DNA of 64,000 bases from Phycisphaeraceae bacterium (GTDB taxonomy: Bacteria > Planctomycetota > Phycisphaerae > Phycisphaerales > Phycisphaeraceae): the NCBI GenBank assembly GCA_040222855.1, contig JAVKCD010000019.1, positions 124,001-188,000 on the forward strand, written 5' to 3'. This document shows positions 54,621 to 63,023 of the stretch, one piece after another. Below the pieces are notes generated by a model, which did not search any database, was not told the origin of the DNA, and saw nothing but the letters and a program-made list of their open reading frames with translations. Both the position numbers and the translations under genes were made by a program. How positions within the stretch are numbered: the first letter of the stretch is position 1; every line of letters starts with the position of its first letter.

Positions 54621-56033
54621 TCAGACGTCGAAGTACATACAGAACTCGAAGGGGTGGGGTCGTTGGCGGAGGGCGTCGATCTCGTTCTCGCGCTTGTAAC
54701 GGATCCAGTAGTGGATGACGTCGGGGGTGAAGACGTCGCCTTGGAGGAGGTAGTCGTGGTCGTTTTCGAGGGTGGTGAGGGCGGATTCGAGGTCGGCGGG
54801 GACGCGGTCGAGGGCGGCATCGGTGTCCGGGCCGAGGTCGTAGAGGTTGCGGTCCATCGGTTCGCCGGGATCGATCTTGTTCTGAATGCCGTCGATGGCG
54901 GCCATGAGGATGGCGACGAAGGCGAGGTAGGGGTTGGAGGCGCCATCGGGGCAGCGGAACTCGAGCCGCTTGGAGCGGGGGTTGTTGTGGTAGACGGGGA
55001 TGCGGATGGCGGCGGAGCGGTTGCGCGAGGAGTAGCAGAGGTGGACGGGTGCCTCGAAGCCGGGGACGAGTCGTTTGTAGGAGTTGGTTGTGGGGTTGGT
55101 GAAAGCAAGGAGGGATGGGGCGTGTCGGAGGATCCCGCCTATGGCGTAGAGGCCCATCTGCGAGAGACCGGCGTAGCGGTTGCCGGCGAAGAGAGGTTTG
55201 TTCTGTTTCCAGAGGGAGAAGTGGGTGTGCATACCCGAGCCGTTGTCGCCCCAGAGGGGTTTGGGCATGAAGGTGGCGACTTTGCCGTGGCGGGCGGCGA
55301 CCTGTTTGACGGCGTACTTGTAGATCATGCACATGTCGGCCATGCGCAGGAGAGGTGCGTAGAGCAGGTCGATCTCGGCTTGCCCGCCTGTGGCGACCTC
55401 GTGGTGATGGGCTTCGATGGGGAGGCCCATGGACTTCATCACCGAGGCCATCTCGGAGCGGAGGTCGGTCATCGAGTCCATCGGCGGGATGGGGAAGTAT
55501 CCCTCGCGCTGGCGGACCTGGTAGCCGAGATTGGTGGGGTGTGGGTTGCCGCGGTTCCAGATGCCTTCAACCGAATCGACCTGGTAAGAGGCGGCGTTGA
55601 CGGTCTGGTCGTAGTGGACATTGTCGAAGACGAAGAATTCGAGCTCGGGCCCGAAGACGGCTTTGTCGGCGATCTTGGTCTTCTTGAGGTAGGCCTCGGC
55701 TTTTTTGGCGATGGAGCGGGGGTCGCGGGAGTAAAGTTTTTTGGTGACGGGGTCCTTGATGTCGCAGATGATCGCGAGGGTGGGGCGGTCGAGGAAGGGG
55801 TCGCGGTGCGCGGTCTCCGCGATGGGCATCAGGAGCATGTCGGACTCATTGATGGCCTGCCACCCGCGGATGGAGGAGCCGTCGAATCCGAAGCCTTTTT
55901 CGAAGGCTTCTTCGGTGAGCTGGGCCGAGTCGTAGGTGACGTGCTGCCAGAGCCCGGGGAAGTCCATGAAGCGACAGTCGACGTATTCGATCTGCTCTTT
56001 GCGGATCAGGGCGATGACCTGCTTGGGCGTCAT
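54621..56033 (-). CDS. glnA: Glutamine synthetase, type I
   Basis: 470 aa, forming glutamine from glutamate, ammonia and ATP. Signatures: DGSSIRGW, GPELEFFVFD, EAHHHEVATGGQAEIDLL, KPLWGDNGSGMHTHFSLW, NNPRSKRLEFRCPD, and NLYDL with the Tyr that is adenylylated in the GlnE-regulated subtype. It starts 20 bases after the phosphomannomutase stop, so pgm and glnA may share a transcript. PII or GlnE is not encoded nearby. Confidence 0.96.
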   Translation of the reverse strand: MTPKQVIALIRKEQIEYVDCRFMDFPGLWQHVTYDSAQLTEEAFEKGFGFDGSSIRGWQAINESDMLLMPIAETAHRDPFLDRPTLAIICDIKDPVTKKLYSRDPRSIAKKAEAYLKKTKIADKAVFGPELEFFVFDNVHYDQTVNAASYQVDSVEGIWNRGNPHPTNLGYQVRQREGYFPIPPMDSMTDLRSEMASVMKSMGLPIEAHHHEVATGGQAEIDLLYAPLLRMADMCMIYKYAVKQVAARHGKVATFMPKPLWGDNGSGMHTHFSLWKQNKPLFAGNRYAGLSQMGLYAIGGILRHAPSLLAFTNPTTNSYKRLVPGFEAPVHLCYSSRNRSAAIRIPVYHNNPRSKRLEFRCPDGASNPYLAFVAILMAAIDGIQNKIDPGEPMDRNLYDLGPDTDAALDRVPADLESALTTLENDHDYLLQGDVFTPDVIHYWIRYKRENEIDALRQRPHPFEFCMYFDV

Positions 56034-56053
56034 GGAGGGCTCCGTGTGTGGGA

Positions 56054-57430
56054 TCAGTGGCCTTCGGCGACTTCGCCGAGGCGGGGCTTAAGTTCGGCCA
56101 GGAGGTTGTCGAGGGTTTTCTGGTCACGGGCTTCGGCGTTAAGTCGGAGCAGCGGTTCGGTGTTGGAAGCACGGACGTTGAACCACCAGCCTTTGGACTC
56201 GAAAGCGTCGATGGAGACGCCGTCGAGTTCGTCGATGGTGCTGCCTTGGGCGTAGTCAGTTTTGAGAGCGGCGAGGACGGCGGCTTTGTCTTCGGTGCGG
56301 AAGTTGATCTCGCCGGACTGCGGGTACTTCTTGAGGGGTTCGATCTGCTGGCTCAGGGGTGTGTCGGAGTTGGCGAGGACACCGAGGGCGACGGCGAGAA
56401 GGATCGCGCCGGAGTCGGCGAAGCTGTTGTCGCGGAAGTAGAAGTGCCCTGAGAGTTCTCCGCCGAAGACGCCGTTGGTCTCGCGGAGGAGGGCTTTCAT
56501 AAAGACGTGTCCGACGCGGGATTTTGCGGGCTTTCCGCCAAGGTTGCGGATGGATTCTTCGACGACCTTGGAGGAGCGGAGGTCATAGATGATGGTGGCG
56601 CCGGGATCGGTCTTGAGAAAGTGGTTAGCGAGCCAGGCGGTGAGGTGATCGCAGCCAATCGTGTTGCCTTGTTCATCGACAAGCATGCAGCGGTCGGCGT
56701 CGCCATCGAAGCAGGCTCCGAGGTCGGCTTTGTTTGATCGCACGCCTTGCTGGGTGGGGATCATGTTCTCGGCGACGAGTGGATTGGGGTCGTGGACGAA
56801 AGAGCCGGTGATCTCGAAGTTGAGTTTGATGACTTCGAGGTTGGGGACGCCGTCGAAGACCTTGGGCATGAGCTTGCCAGCCATGCCGTTGGAGGCATCG
56901 ACGAAGAGTTTGATCGGTCGGTTGAGTTTGGGGAGGAACTGGTGGATGTGGGCGCGGTATTCGTCCCAGAGGTCTTGCTGGGTGAGCTTGCCGGTGGGCT
57001 CGGCTTTGGGCTGGCCGTAGGCTTGGGTGGCGAGTTGCTCGATCTCTTTGAGTCCGGTTTCGGCCCCGATGGGTTTGGCACCTGCGGCGGAGATCTTGAA
57101 GCCGTTGTAGTTGATGGGGTTGTGGGAAGCGGTGGTCTGGACCCCGCCTGCGGCTTTGAGTCGGGGGATGGCGAAGTAGAGGAAGGAGGTGTCGGCCATG
57201 CCGAGGTCGATGACGTCCATGCCGGTCGAGCGGATGCCGTGGATCAGGGCCTCGGCGAGCTTGGGGGAATGGGGTCGCATGTCGCGGCTGACGAGGATGG
57301 TTCCGGGGCCGTTGTTGGCGTTTTTGAGGAACAGGCCAGCCCCGACGCCTACGGCGTACGCGGCGTCCTCGTTGAGGGGGTCGGGGGTGGTGGCTCGGAC
57401 GTCGTAGGCCTTGAAGATCTTGGGGAACAT
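56054..57430 (-). CDS. Phosphomannomutase/phosphoglucomutase
   Basis: 458 aa, of the alpha-D-phosphohexomutase family. The phosphoserine loop is TTASHNPINYNG, the metal loop FDGDADRC, the sugar loop VFGGELSGHFYF, and the phosphate loop RASNTEPLLRLN. It interconverts mannose-1-P/6-P or glucose-1-P/6-P for surface polysaccharide and LPS precursor supply. Located upstream of glnA in the same orientation. Confidence 0.93.
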   Translation of the reverse strand: MFPKIFKAYDVRATTPDPLNEDAAYAVGVGAGLFLKNANNGPGTILVSRDMRPHSPKLAEALIHGIRSTGMDVIDLGMADTSFLYFAIPRLKAAGGVQTTASHNPINYNGFKISAAGAKPIGAETGLKEIEQLATQAYGQPKAEPTGKLTQQDLWDEYRAHIHQFLPKLNRPIKLFVDASNGMAGKLMPKVFDGVPNLEVIKLNFEITGSFVHDPNPLVAENMIPTQQGVRSNKADLGACFDGDADRCMLVDEQGNTIGCDHLTAWLANHFLKTDPGATIIYDLRSSKVVEESIRNLGGKPAKSRVGHVFMKALLRETNGVFGGELSGHFYFRDNSFADSGAILLAVALGVLANSDTPLSQQIEPLKKYPQSGEINFRTEDKAAVLAALKTDYAQGSTIDELDGVSIDAFESKGWWFNVRASNTEPLLRLNAEARDQKTLDNLLAELKPRLGEVAEGH

Positions 57431-57549
57431 CGCATCTCTCGGTTGAGTGAACGGGGTTTGGTGTTAGGGATGTTGTGATACGGGATCATATCGCGCTGGG
57501 GGCGGGGCGCAGGGGGACGAGGGATGGGGGGTGGGGTTAGACTTGTTGG

Positions 57550-60500
57550 ATGCAGCGATGGTTGACGATTGGTGTGGCTTGCGTGGTGGCGGCGGTGATT
57601 CTGGGCTTGTCCCTGATGACAGGGCCGGTGACGACGCCGGAGGAGGAGCTGGTTGACGGCGGTCCGGTGAATCTGCCCGATGCGTTCGTGGGCGGAGCCG
57701 TCTCTGACATGGGGTCGCTACCGGCACTGCCGACCGAGGAGGGATCGGTGTTTCTGGCCGAGCAGCGGACGTGGGTGCGGTGGTCGTCGTTGACGCCCGA
57801 GCCGGACGGCATGTTTGAGATCGATCGACCTCGGGTTCGAGTCGCGCTGGAGGGGAGTGGGGTGCTGGAGATCGTGGCGGACGAAGGGACGTTTTATGCG
57901 CCGGGTCGTGATCCGCGAAATGGTGAGTTTCGTGGGTCGGTGGTGGTGAATCTCTATCAGACGCCTGAGGGGAGGGCACCACGCTATGGCGAGGCGAGCG
58001 ATGTCACGGCGCGGGCTTATCTGGATCGGGTGCGGTTCGATCTGGAGTTGGGTTTACTCGAGACCGAGGGCCCGTTGCACCTGACGGGGCCGTTGTTTGA
58101 TTACCGGGGCGTGGGGTTCGAGTTGCGGTACAACCAGTTGCGGCGTCGCGTGGAGGAGCTGCGGGTCGCACGCAGTGACGTGCTGCGCCTCAACAGTGCA
58201 TTATTGGGTGATGAGGATGGGGCGCCGGGGGCAGGGGATGGGCGTCGTGCTGTGGATGGTTCCTCGGGGGTCGATGACGTGGCGGGCGATACCGATGAGA
58301 ACGGATCGGTGTTGTACGGTTTGGACGTAGATGGTCCGGTGTTGGCGGAGGTGCGCGGAGGCGAGGCCGTGGTTCGGGGTGAACGATTGGAGGCGCTGCT
58401 GCGTGTGGGAGACGGTGAGGAGGGCTTTTCGCTCGGCGATCCGGAGCGCGGGCTTCGGGGATCGACGGAGGGAACGCAGGAGGCGGCAACGGCGGGGACC
58501 GAAGTTGGCGAGCCTGATGTCGGGGCGGATGGTTCGTTGTGTCCAGTCAGCGGGGATGACACGCTGGTGACGTGGTCGGGTGCGGTGGTGTTGCGGCCGA
58601 GTCAGGGTATCGAGGGGTTGGCGGTGCCAGCGGTGGGTGAGTTGTCGGGGCGTGTTTTGGGGACGCCAGCGCTGCTGACGACGGCCGAGGGGACGGCGAC
58701 GGGTCGTGGGATCGGCTTTGACAGTGACGGTCGCACAGTGTGGGCTCAGGCTGAAGATAAGGCGTCGCCCGCCCGGCTGGCGACGGCGGGGTCTGGTTTT
58801 GTGCAGGGAGATCGCCTGAGCTACCGGCTGGCCGAGCGGCGTGGGGTGTTTGAAGGACCGGGGTCTTGGGAGGCACCGGTCGAGGGAGCCTTGTTGGGTG
58901 GGGCGCGGGACCTGGTGTGGGGTGAGCGGCTGGCTTTCACGGTCATGCCGGAGAGCCCGGACGTGAGGGCAGGCGCGGTGTTCGGGCGGGTGGCGGAGGC
59001 CGAGGTGTTAGGGTCCGTGAGTGGATCGCATGATCAGGGTTATGTGGATGCGGAGCGGCTAGCGCTGGTGACGCTGGAGGACGGCGTGGGTGCGGTGCTG
59101 GCAGAGGGGGGCGTGACCACGCGGTATCTCGGGGACGGCCGAGAAGAGCCGGTGCTGCTAGTGAGCGAGTCGGCGGAGGTCATCGTGCAAGAGGGACTGG
59201 AAGGGTCACGGACGGTGGTCGAGCGGGCGGGTGCCGGGGGCGGGGCGAAGGTTTCTCAGGACGTGCGGTCGCTGGAGGCGGAGTCGATGGCGGCGCATTT
59301 TGCGACCGGGCCGGGTGTGGCGAATCGCGTGGATCGCATCACAGCAACGGGTAAAATACGGGCGACGGATCGGGCACGGGATCTGGAAGCAACGGGTCAG
59401 CGCGCGACCTTGCTTGCCGAGCGTGGGGAGGTCCGGTTGGTAGGCGGGGATGAGGTGGCGTCTTGGGCCATGGTGCGTCAGGGTACCAGCGAACTCCGAG
59501 GCGGGGTGATCACCGGGACACAGGCGAGTGATGCGCTCGCAGTTGATGGGCCGGGTGAGGTCAGACATGTCATCGATGAGGGTGGTGAGGTGGTGACCGC
59601 GCAGCAACCAGAGGCTGTCGATGATGGCTTGGTGCCAGGGCTGCAACCGGTGCGGGTTGCGGCGAACCCTGCGGTGGTGCCGTCGACGAGCCTGGAGCTT
59701 GGGTGGGTTGAGGGAATGACATTCCAACGGTCACTGGGGCTCGCGGTCGCGCGAGGTGAGGTGGATGGGGTGTACCGGCGTGGTCTGGATGAGGGGCGGC
59801 TTGCTGCCGATGAACTTCGGATCGAGGTGGGACAGGCTGAGGCGATCAACCATCAGGACACGCTGCTGGACGAGGGCTTCGATCTGGGTTCGCCCGACGT
59901 GCGCGCGGTGCGAGCAACCGGTGGTCAGCAGCGTGGTGCTGAGCTGACCTGGCTCACGAGAACCGACTCCGGCGTTGATGCGACGCGGACGACGTTGTCC
60001 GGGCCTGCGGTGGCTTACGACCGCGAGACAGCCTCGTCGGAGGTCCTGGGGGATGGGTGGCTGCTGTATGAAACCTTTGGCCCGCCAGCTGCAGGGCAGC
60101 GCGACGGTGCAGCTTCCGGTCTTGGCGGGGGCGGCGGGTCGGGTGTGTTCCCGCTGATGCTGCAGGGCGAGGGGGCGCAACGGGGGTTGCTGCGGTGGAG
60201 GGACCGAATGACGCTGGACATGAACGATCAGCGAGCGGTGGCGGAGGATGGTGTCGAGCTGGTTTATGAGGCGGGAAGTTCGCCAGCGGTGTATGTCGAT
60301 GCCACGCGGATGGAGGCGGCCTTTGAGGGGTTGAGTTTCTTTGATGAGCAGGGCCAGACGGCTCGGCTGCTGGGCGTGGAGGCGTATGAGGATGTGCAGG
60401 TGGTGCGCGAGGAGCGTGTGATCACCTCAGACGGCCTGCGGTTTGATGCGATCGACCGGGTCGTCGAGTTGTGGGCCGACCCGGGCAGGCTGGTCCGCGA

Positions 60501-60624
60501 GGCCGGGACGGTCGAGGCGGCGGGTTTGTCGGCCAAGCGTGTGAAGTGGTCATTGGATCGGGATGAGGTGGACATTCTGGAGCCGTCGCCGGTGGTGATG
60601 CCGGTGGAGGGGCGGAGGCGTTAG
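57550..60624 (+). CDS. Giant LptC/OstA-like LPS transport protein
   Basis: 1024 aa. One N-terminal membrane helix (ACVVAAVILGLSLMTGPV) is followed by beta-rich sequence with repeating LptC/OstA-like strands (e.g. EGSGVLEIVADEGTFYAPG, LETEGPLHLTGPLFDYRG, VDATRMEAAFEGLSFFDEQ). Escherichia coli LptC is ~190 aa, so this is several times longer, either several fused OstA-like units or a planctomycete-specific bridge. It lies near waaA and phosphomannomutase. No Shine-Dalgarno is visible. Involvement in LPS export is inferred. Confidence 0.78.
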   Translation: MQRWLTIGVACVVAAVILGLSLMTGPVTTPEEELVDGGPVNLPDAFVGGAVSDMGSLPALPTEEGSVFLAEQRTWVRWSSLTPEPDGMFEIDRPRVRVALEGSGVLEIVADEGTFYAPGRDPRNGEFRGSVVVNLYQTPEGRAPRYGEASDVTARAYLDRVRFDLELGLLETEGPLHLTGPLFDYRGVGFELRYNQLRRRVEELRVARSDVLRLNSALLGDEDGAPGAGDGRRAVDGSSGVDDVAGDTDENGSVLYGLDVDGPVLAEVRGGEAVVRGERLEALLRVGDGEEGFSLGDPERGLRGSTEGTQEAATAGTEVGEPDVGADGSLCPVSGDDTLVTWSGAVVLRPSQGIEGLAVPAVGELSGRVLGTPALLTTAEGTATGRGIGFDSDGRTVWAQAEDKASPARLATAGSGFVQGDRLSYRLAERRGVFEGPGSWEAPVEGALLGGARDLVWGERLAFTVMPESPDVRAGAVFGRVAEAEVLGSVSGSHDQGYVDAERLALVTLEDGVGAVLAEGGVTTRYLGDGREEPVLLVSESAEVIVQEGLEGSRTVVERAGAGGGAKVSQDVRSLEAESMAAHFATGPGVANRVDRITATGKIRATDRARDLEATGQRATLLAERGEVRLVGGDEVASWAMVRQGTSELRGGVITGTQASDALAVDGPGEVRHVIDEGGEVVTAQQPEAVDDGLVPGLQPVRVAANPAVVPSTSLELGWVEGMTFQRSLGLAVARGEVDGVYRRGLDEGRLAADELRIEVGQAEAINHQDTLLDEGFDLGSPDVRAVRATGGQQRGAELTWLTRTDSGVDATRTTLSGPAVAYDRETASSEVLGDGWLLYETFGPPAAGQRDGAASGLGGGGGSGVFPLMLQGEGAQRGLLRWRDRMTLDMNDQRAVAEDGVELVYEAGSSPAVYVDATRMEAAFEGLSFFDEQGQTARLLGVEAYEDVQVVREERVITSDGLRFDAIDRVVELWADPGRLVREAGTVEAAGLSAKRVKWSLDRDEVDILEPSPVVMPVEGRRR

Positions 60625-60632
60625 CAACTCGT

Positions 60633-61385
60633 TCACGGTTTGTAACCTGTCAATCCAGAAGCACACCCAACAAAGTATTCTTGGTACGAGACTTCAAGAC
60701 CTGTAGCCATGAATGCGGGAGCTGCCGTACGGCAGCTAGTAAAGGCGGCGGTGTAAACGCCTAGCAAGCGATAGTTATCAGGATTGCCCATGAGCGTCTG
60801 GCCGATCAGCGGAATGAGGTGGTTGAGGTACAGCATGTAGGGCCAGCGCATGAGGCAACTCTCCGGCACGGATATCTCAAGGAATGAGAACTGGCCGCCA
60901 GGTTTGAGGACCCTGCAGACCTGTCCTGCCAGAGCTTCCAGTTGCCGGACACTAAAAGTCTTAAGCCCGAACGAGGAGACAATGTAGTCAACCGATGAGT
61001 CTTCGATCGAAGGTAACTCCAGAGCATCCTCGCGGAGGATCGTCGTGCCATCGATGACATTCAGCTTGGCTGATGTCTCCTGCGCCTGACGACACATCTC
61101 GGGTGAGATATCGACTGCGATCAGTGCGCCAGATGGCCCTATTCGCCTAGATAGGCCTGGCAGCAACTCGCCCATACCCGTCATCAGATCAAGAACAACG
61201 CTTCCCTGATGGATCGATATGGCATCGATGCATTGACGTCGCCATCGCGAGCAGAAGCCGAATGAAGAAATGAGGTTAACGACGCCGTAGGTCCTCGACA
61301 TTTCGTCGAACAGCCTACGTACAAAGACCGGGTCATATATATCCTGCGAATCGGTGTCGTCAGTGCTGTTGTTGTAATCAGACAT
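60633..61385 (-). CDS. UbiE-like class I SAM methyltransferase
   Basis: 250 aa. SAM motifs: VVLDLMTGMGELLPG, LIAVDISPEMCRQA, IVSSFGLKTFS and LKPGGQFSFLEI, as in UbiE/COQ5 methyltransferases. The C-terminus (MGNPDNYRLLGVYTAAF, then EVSYQEYFVGCASGLTGYK) is also UbiE-like. GC content is clearly below that of neighbours, suggesting horizontal gain. It follows metG after 18 bases on the same strand. Methylation of a quinone precursor or another lipid is possible. Confidence 0.82.
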   Translation of the reverse strand: MSDYNNSTDDTDSQDIYDPVFVRRLFDEMSRTYGVVNLISSFGFCSRWRRQCIDAISIHQGSVVLDLMTGMGELLPGLSRRIGPSGALIAVDISPEMCRQAQETSAKLNVIDGTTILREDALELPSIEDSSVDYIVSSFGLKTFSVRQLEALAGQVCRVLKPGGQFSFLEISVPESCLMRWPYMLYLNHLIPLIGQTLMGNPDNYRLLGVYTAAFTSCRTAAPAFMATGLEVSYQEYFVGCASGLTGYKP

Positions 61386-61403
61386 GGTTCCCCCAACAGT
61401 GAA

Positions 61404-62963
61404 CTACTTATCTGGACTATACCGCGGGTACAACGCCTCCCCCTGTGCCAGCGTATCGCCCGGCTTCAGCCCGCCCCACTGGGTCCAGGTGGCGAAGTCG
61501 CCCTGGCCTTGCTCGATCTGCTTGGCGTAGGAAAGCTGGTTGAAACGACGCCAGAGTTCGGGCATCTGGTTGGGCACGACGGGGTAGAGCATGACCGAGG
61601 CGATGCGCAGGGCTTCGGCGCAGCGGGCGAGAATCCCGCCCACTTCCGGGAGCTTTGAGGGGTCTTTCGCCAGCTTGAAGGGGGCGGTGCGTTCGATGTA
61701 GCCGTCGACTTCCTGAACCAAAGCGATCGGCCCGTTGGCCAGGGCGTCGGGGAGGCGGAGGGTGTTCATGCCCTCGGTGTAGGCGGCAACGCAGCGGGCG
61801 GCGGCCTGCTGGAGGGTGTCATCGGGCGCGCCCTGCTCGGCCGGGACCTGGCCGCCGAGGTAACGATTGATCATGTTGGTCACGCGGGACGTGGAGTTGC
61901 CGATCGTGTTGGCGAGGTCCTGGTTGTAGGTGTCGATGAAGGCGTCGTGGGAGAAGTCGGCGTCGGTGGCGCTCATCGGGCCCTTGCTCGTGAGGAACCA
62001 GCGTAGGGCGTCGAGGCCGAAGTCGTTGGCGTAGGCATCGAGCTTGGGGTAGTCGATGAAGTTGCCCAGCGTCTTGGACATCTTGCGTCCTTCGGCGATC
62101 CAGAAGGAGTGGGCGTAGAGCTGGTGGTACAGGGGTTTCTCGAGGGCCATGAGCATGGCGGGCCAGATCACGGCGTGGAACCACAGGATCTCCTTGCCGA
62201 TGAGGTGGAGGTTGGCTGGCCAGAACTCGTCTCGGTTTTCAGATTCGACGGCGGTGAGGTAGTTCAGAAGCGCGTCGATCCAGACATAGATGGAGTGCTC
62301 GGCGTCGCCGGGCATCGGGACGCCCCAGGGCTCGGTTGAGCGGCTGACAGCAATGTCGTTGAGGCCGTCGCGGATGCGGCCGAGGACCTCGTTGCGTCTA
62401 GCGTCAGGCTGGATGAAGTGCGGGTTAGCGTTGATGTGTTCGAGGATGCGGTCCTGGTATTTGCTCAGGCGGAAGAAGTAGTTTTTCTCTTTGACCTTGG
62501 TGAGCGGGCGGCCTGAGATGGCGGACTTGTAGTCCTGGGTGCGGGCGTTGGTCTCGGTGACGTATTCTTCCTGGCCTTCGTCGTACCAGCCCTCGTACTC
62601 GCCGAGGTAGACATCGCCAGAGTCCTTGAGTTGCTGGATGTACTGGGCGACGAGCTTCTCGTGGCGCAGCTGCGTCGTGCGGATGAAGTCGGTGTGGGTG
62701 AACTGCATCCGAGCAAAGGCCGCTTGGAACTCATCGGAGACAGAATCGACGAACTGCTGAGGCGTGATGTCCTTCTCTCTGGCGGCGTCGGCGACTTTCT
62801 TGCCGTGCTCATCGGTGCCGGTGAGGAAGTGGACGCGATCGCCGAGGAGTCGGTGATAGCGGGCCAGGACATCGGCGAGGGTCGTGGTGTAGACGTGGCC
62901 GATGTGCGGGCTGGCGTTGACGTAGTAGATGGGCGTGGTGACGTAGAAGGTCGGGGTGGTCAT
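61404..62963 (-). CDS. metG: Methionyl-tRNA synthetase, catalytic subunit (lacking C-terminal domain)
   Basis: 519 aa. The class I motifs HIGH (20-23) and KMSKT (RKMSKTLGN) are present. The insertion (YEGWYDEGQEEYVTETN) lacks the zinc-binding cysteines of the four-Cys type, so this is a zinc-free form. It ends soon after the anticodon-binding region (PVVPNQMPELW), without the ~110-aa C-terminal tRNA-binding domain; that domain is encoded separately at 35.2-35.5 kb. The gene is divergent from waaA. Confidence 0.94.
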   Translation of the reverse strand: MTTPTFYVTTPIYYVNASPHIGHVYTTTLADVLARYHRLLGDRVHFLTGTDEHGKKVADAAREKDITPQQFVDSVSDEFQAAFARMQFTHTDFIRTTQLRHEKLVAQYIQQLKDSGDVYLGEYEGWYDEGQEEYVTETNARTQDYKSAISGRPLTKVKEKNYFFRLSKYQDRILEHINANPHFIQPDARRNEVLGRIRDGLNDIAVSRSTEPWGVPMPGDAEHSIYVWIDALLNYLTAVESENRDEFWPANLHLIGKEILWFHAVIWPAMLMALEKPLYHQLYAHSFWIAEGRKMSKTLGNFIDYPKLDAYANDFGLDALRWFLTSKGPMSATDADFSHDAFIDTYNQDLANTIGNSTSRVTNMINRYLGGQVPAEQGAPDDTLQQAAARCVAAYTEGMNTLRLPDALANGPIALVQEVDGYIERTAPFKLAKDPSKLPEVGGILARCAEALRIASVMLYPVVPNQMPELWRRFNQLSYAKQIEQGQGDFATWTQWGGLKPGDTLAQGEALYPRYSPDK

Positions 62964-63023
62964 GGCGTGGTGTCGATGGGTGGTGATGTTGCCCGCGGGT
63001 GACGGGTCGGGGAGGATCGTGGG

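Noticed and set aside
54594-56255. Long plus-strand frame (553 codons) opposite glnA and phosphomannomutase
   Set aside because: Gly/Val/Asp/Glu-rich antisense product of GC-rich genes; the minus strand has full families with intact motifs.
54605-59567. 16-base identity CCGGGTGAGGTCAGAC at 54.6 and 59.55 kb
   Set aside because: One such match is expected by chance in 64 kb of GC-rich sequence; one copy is inside a coding region.
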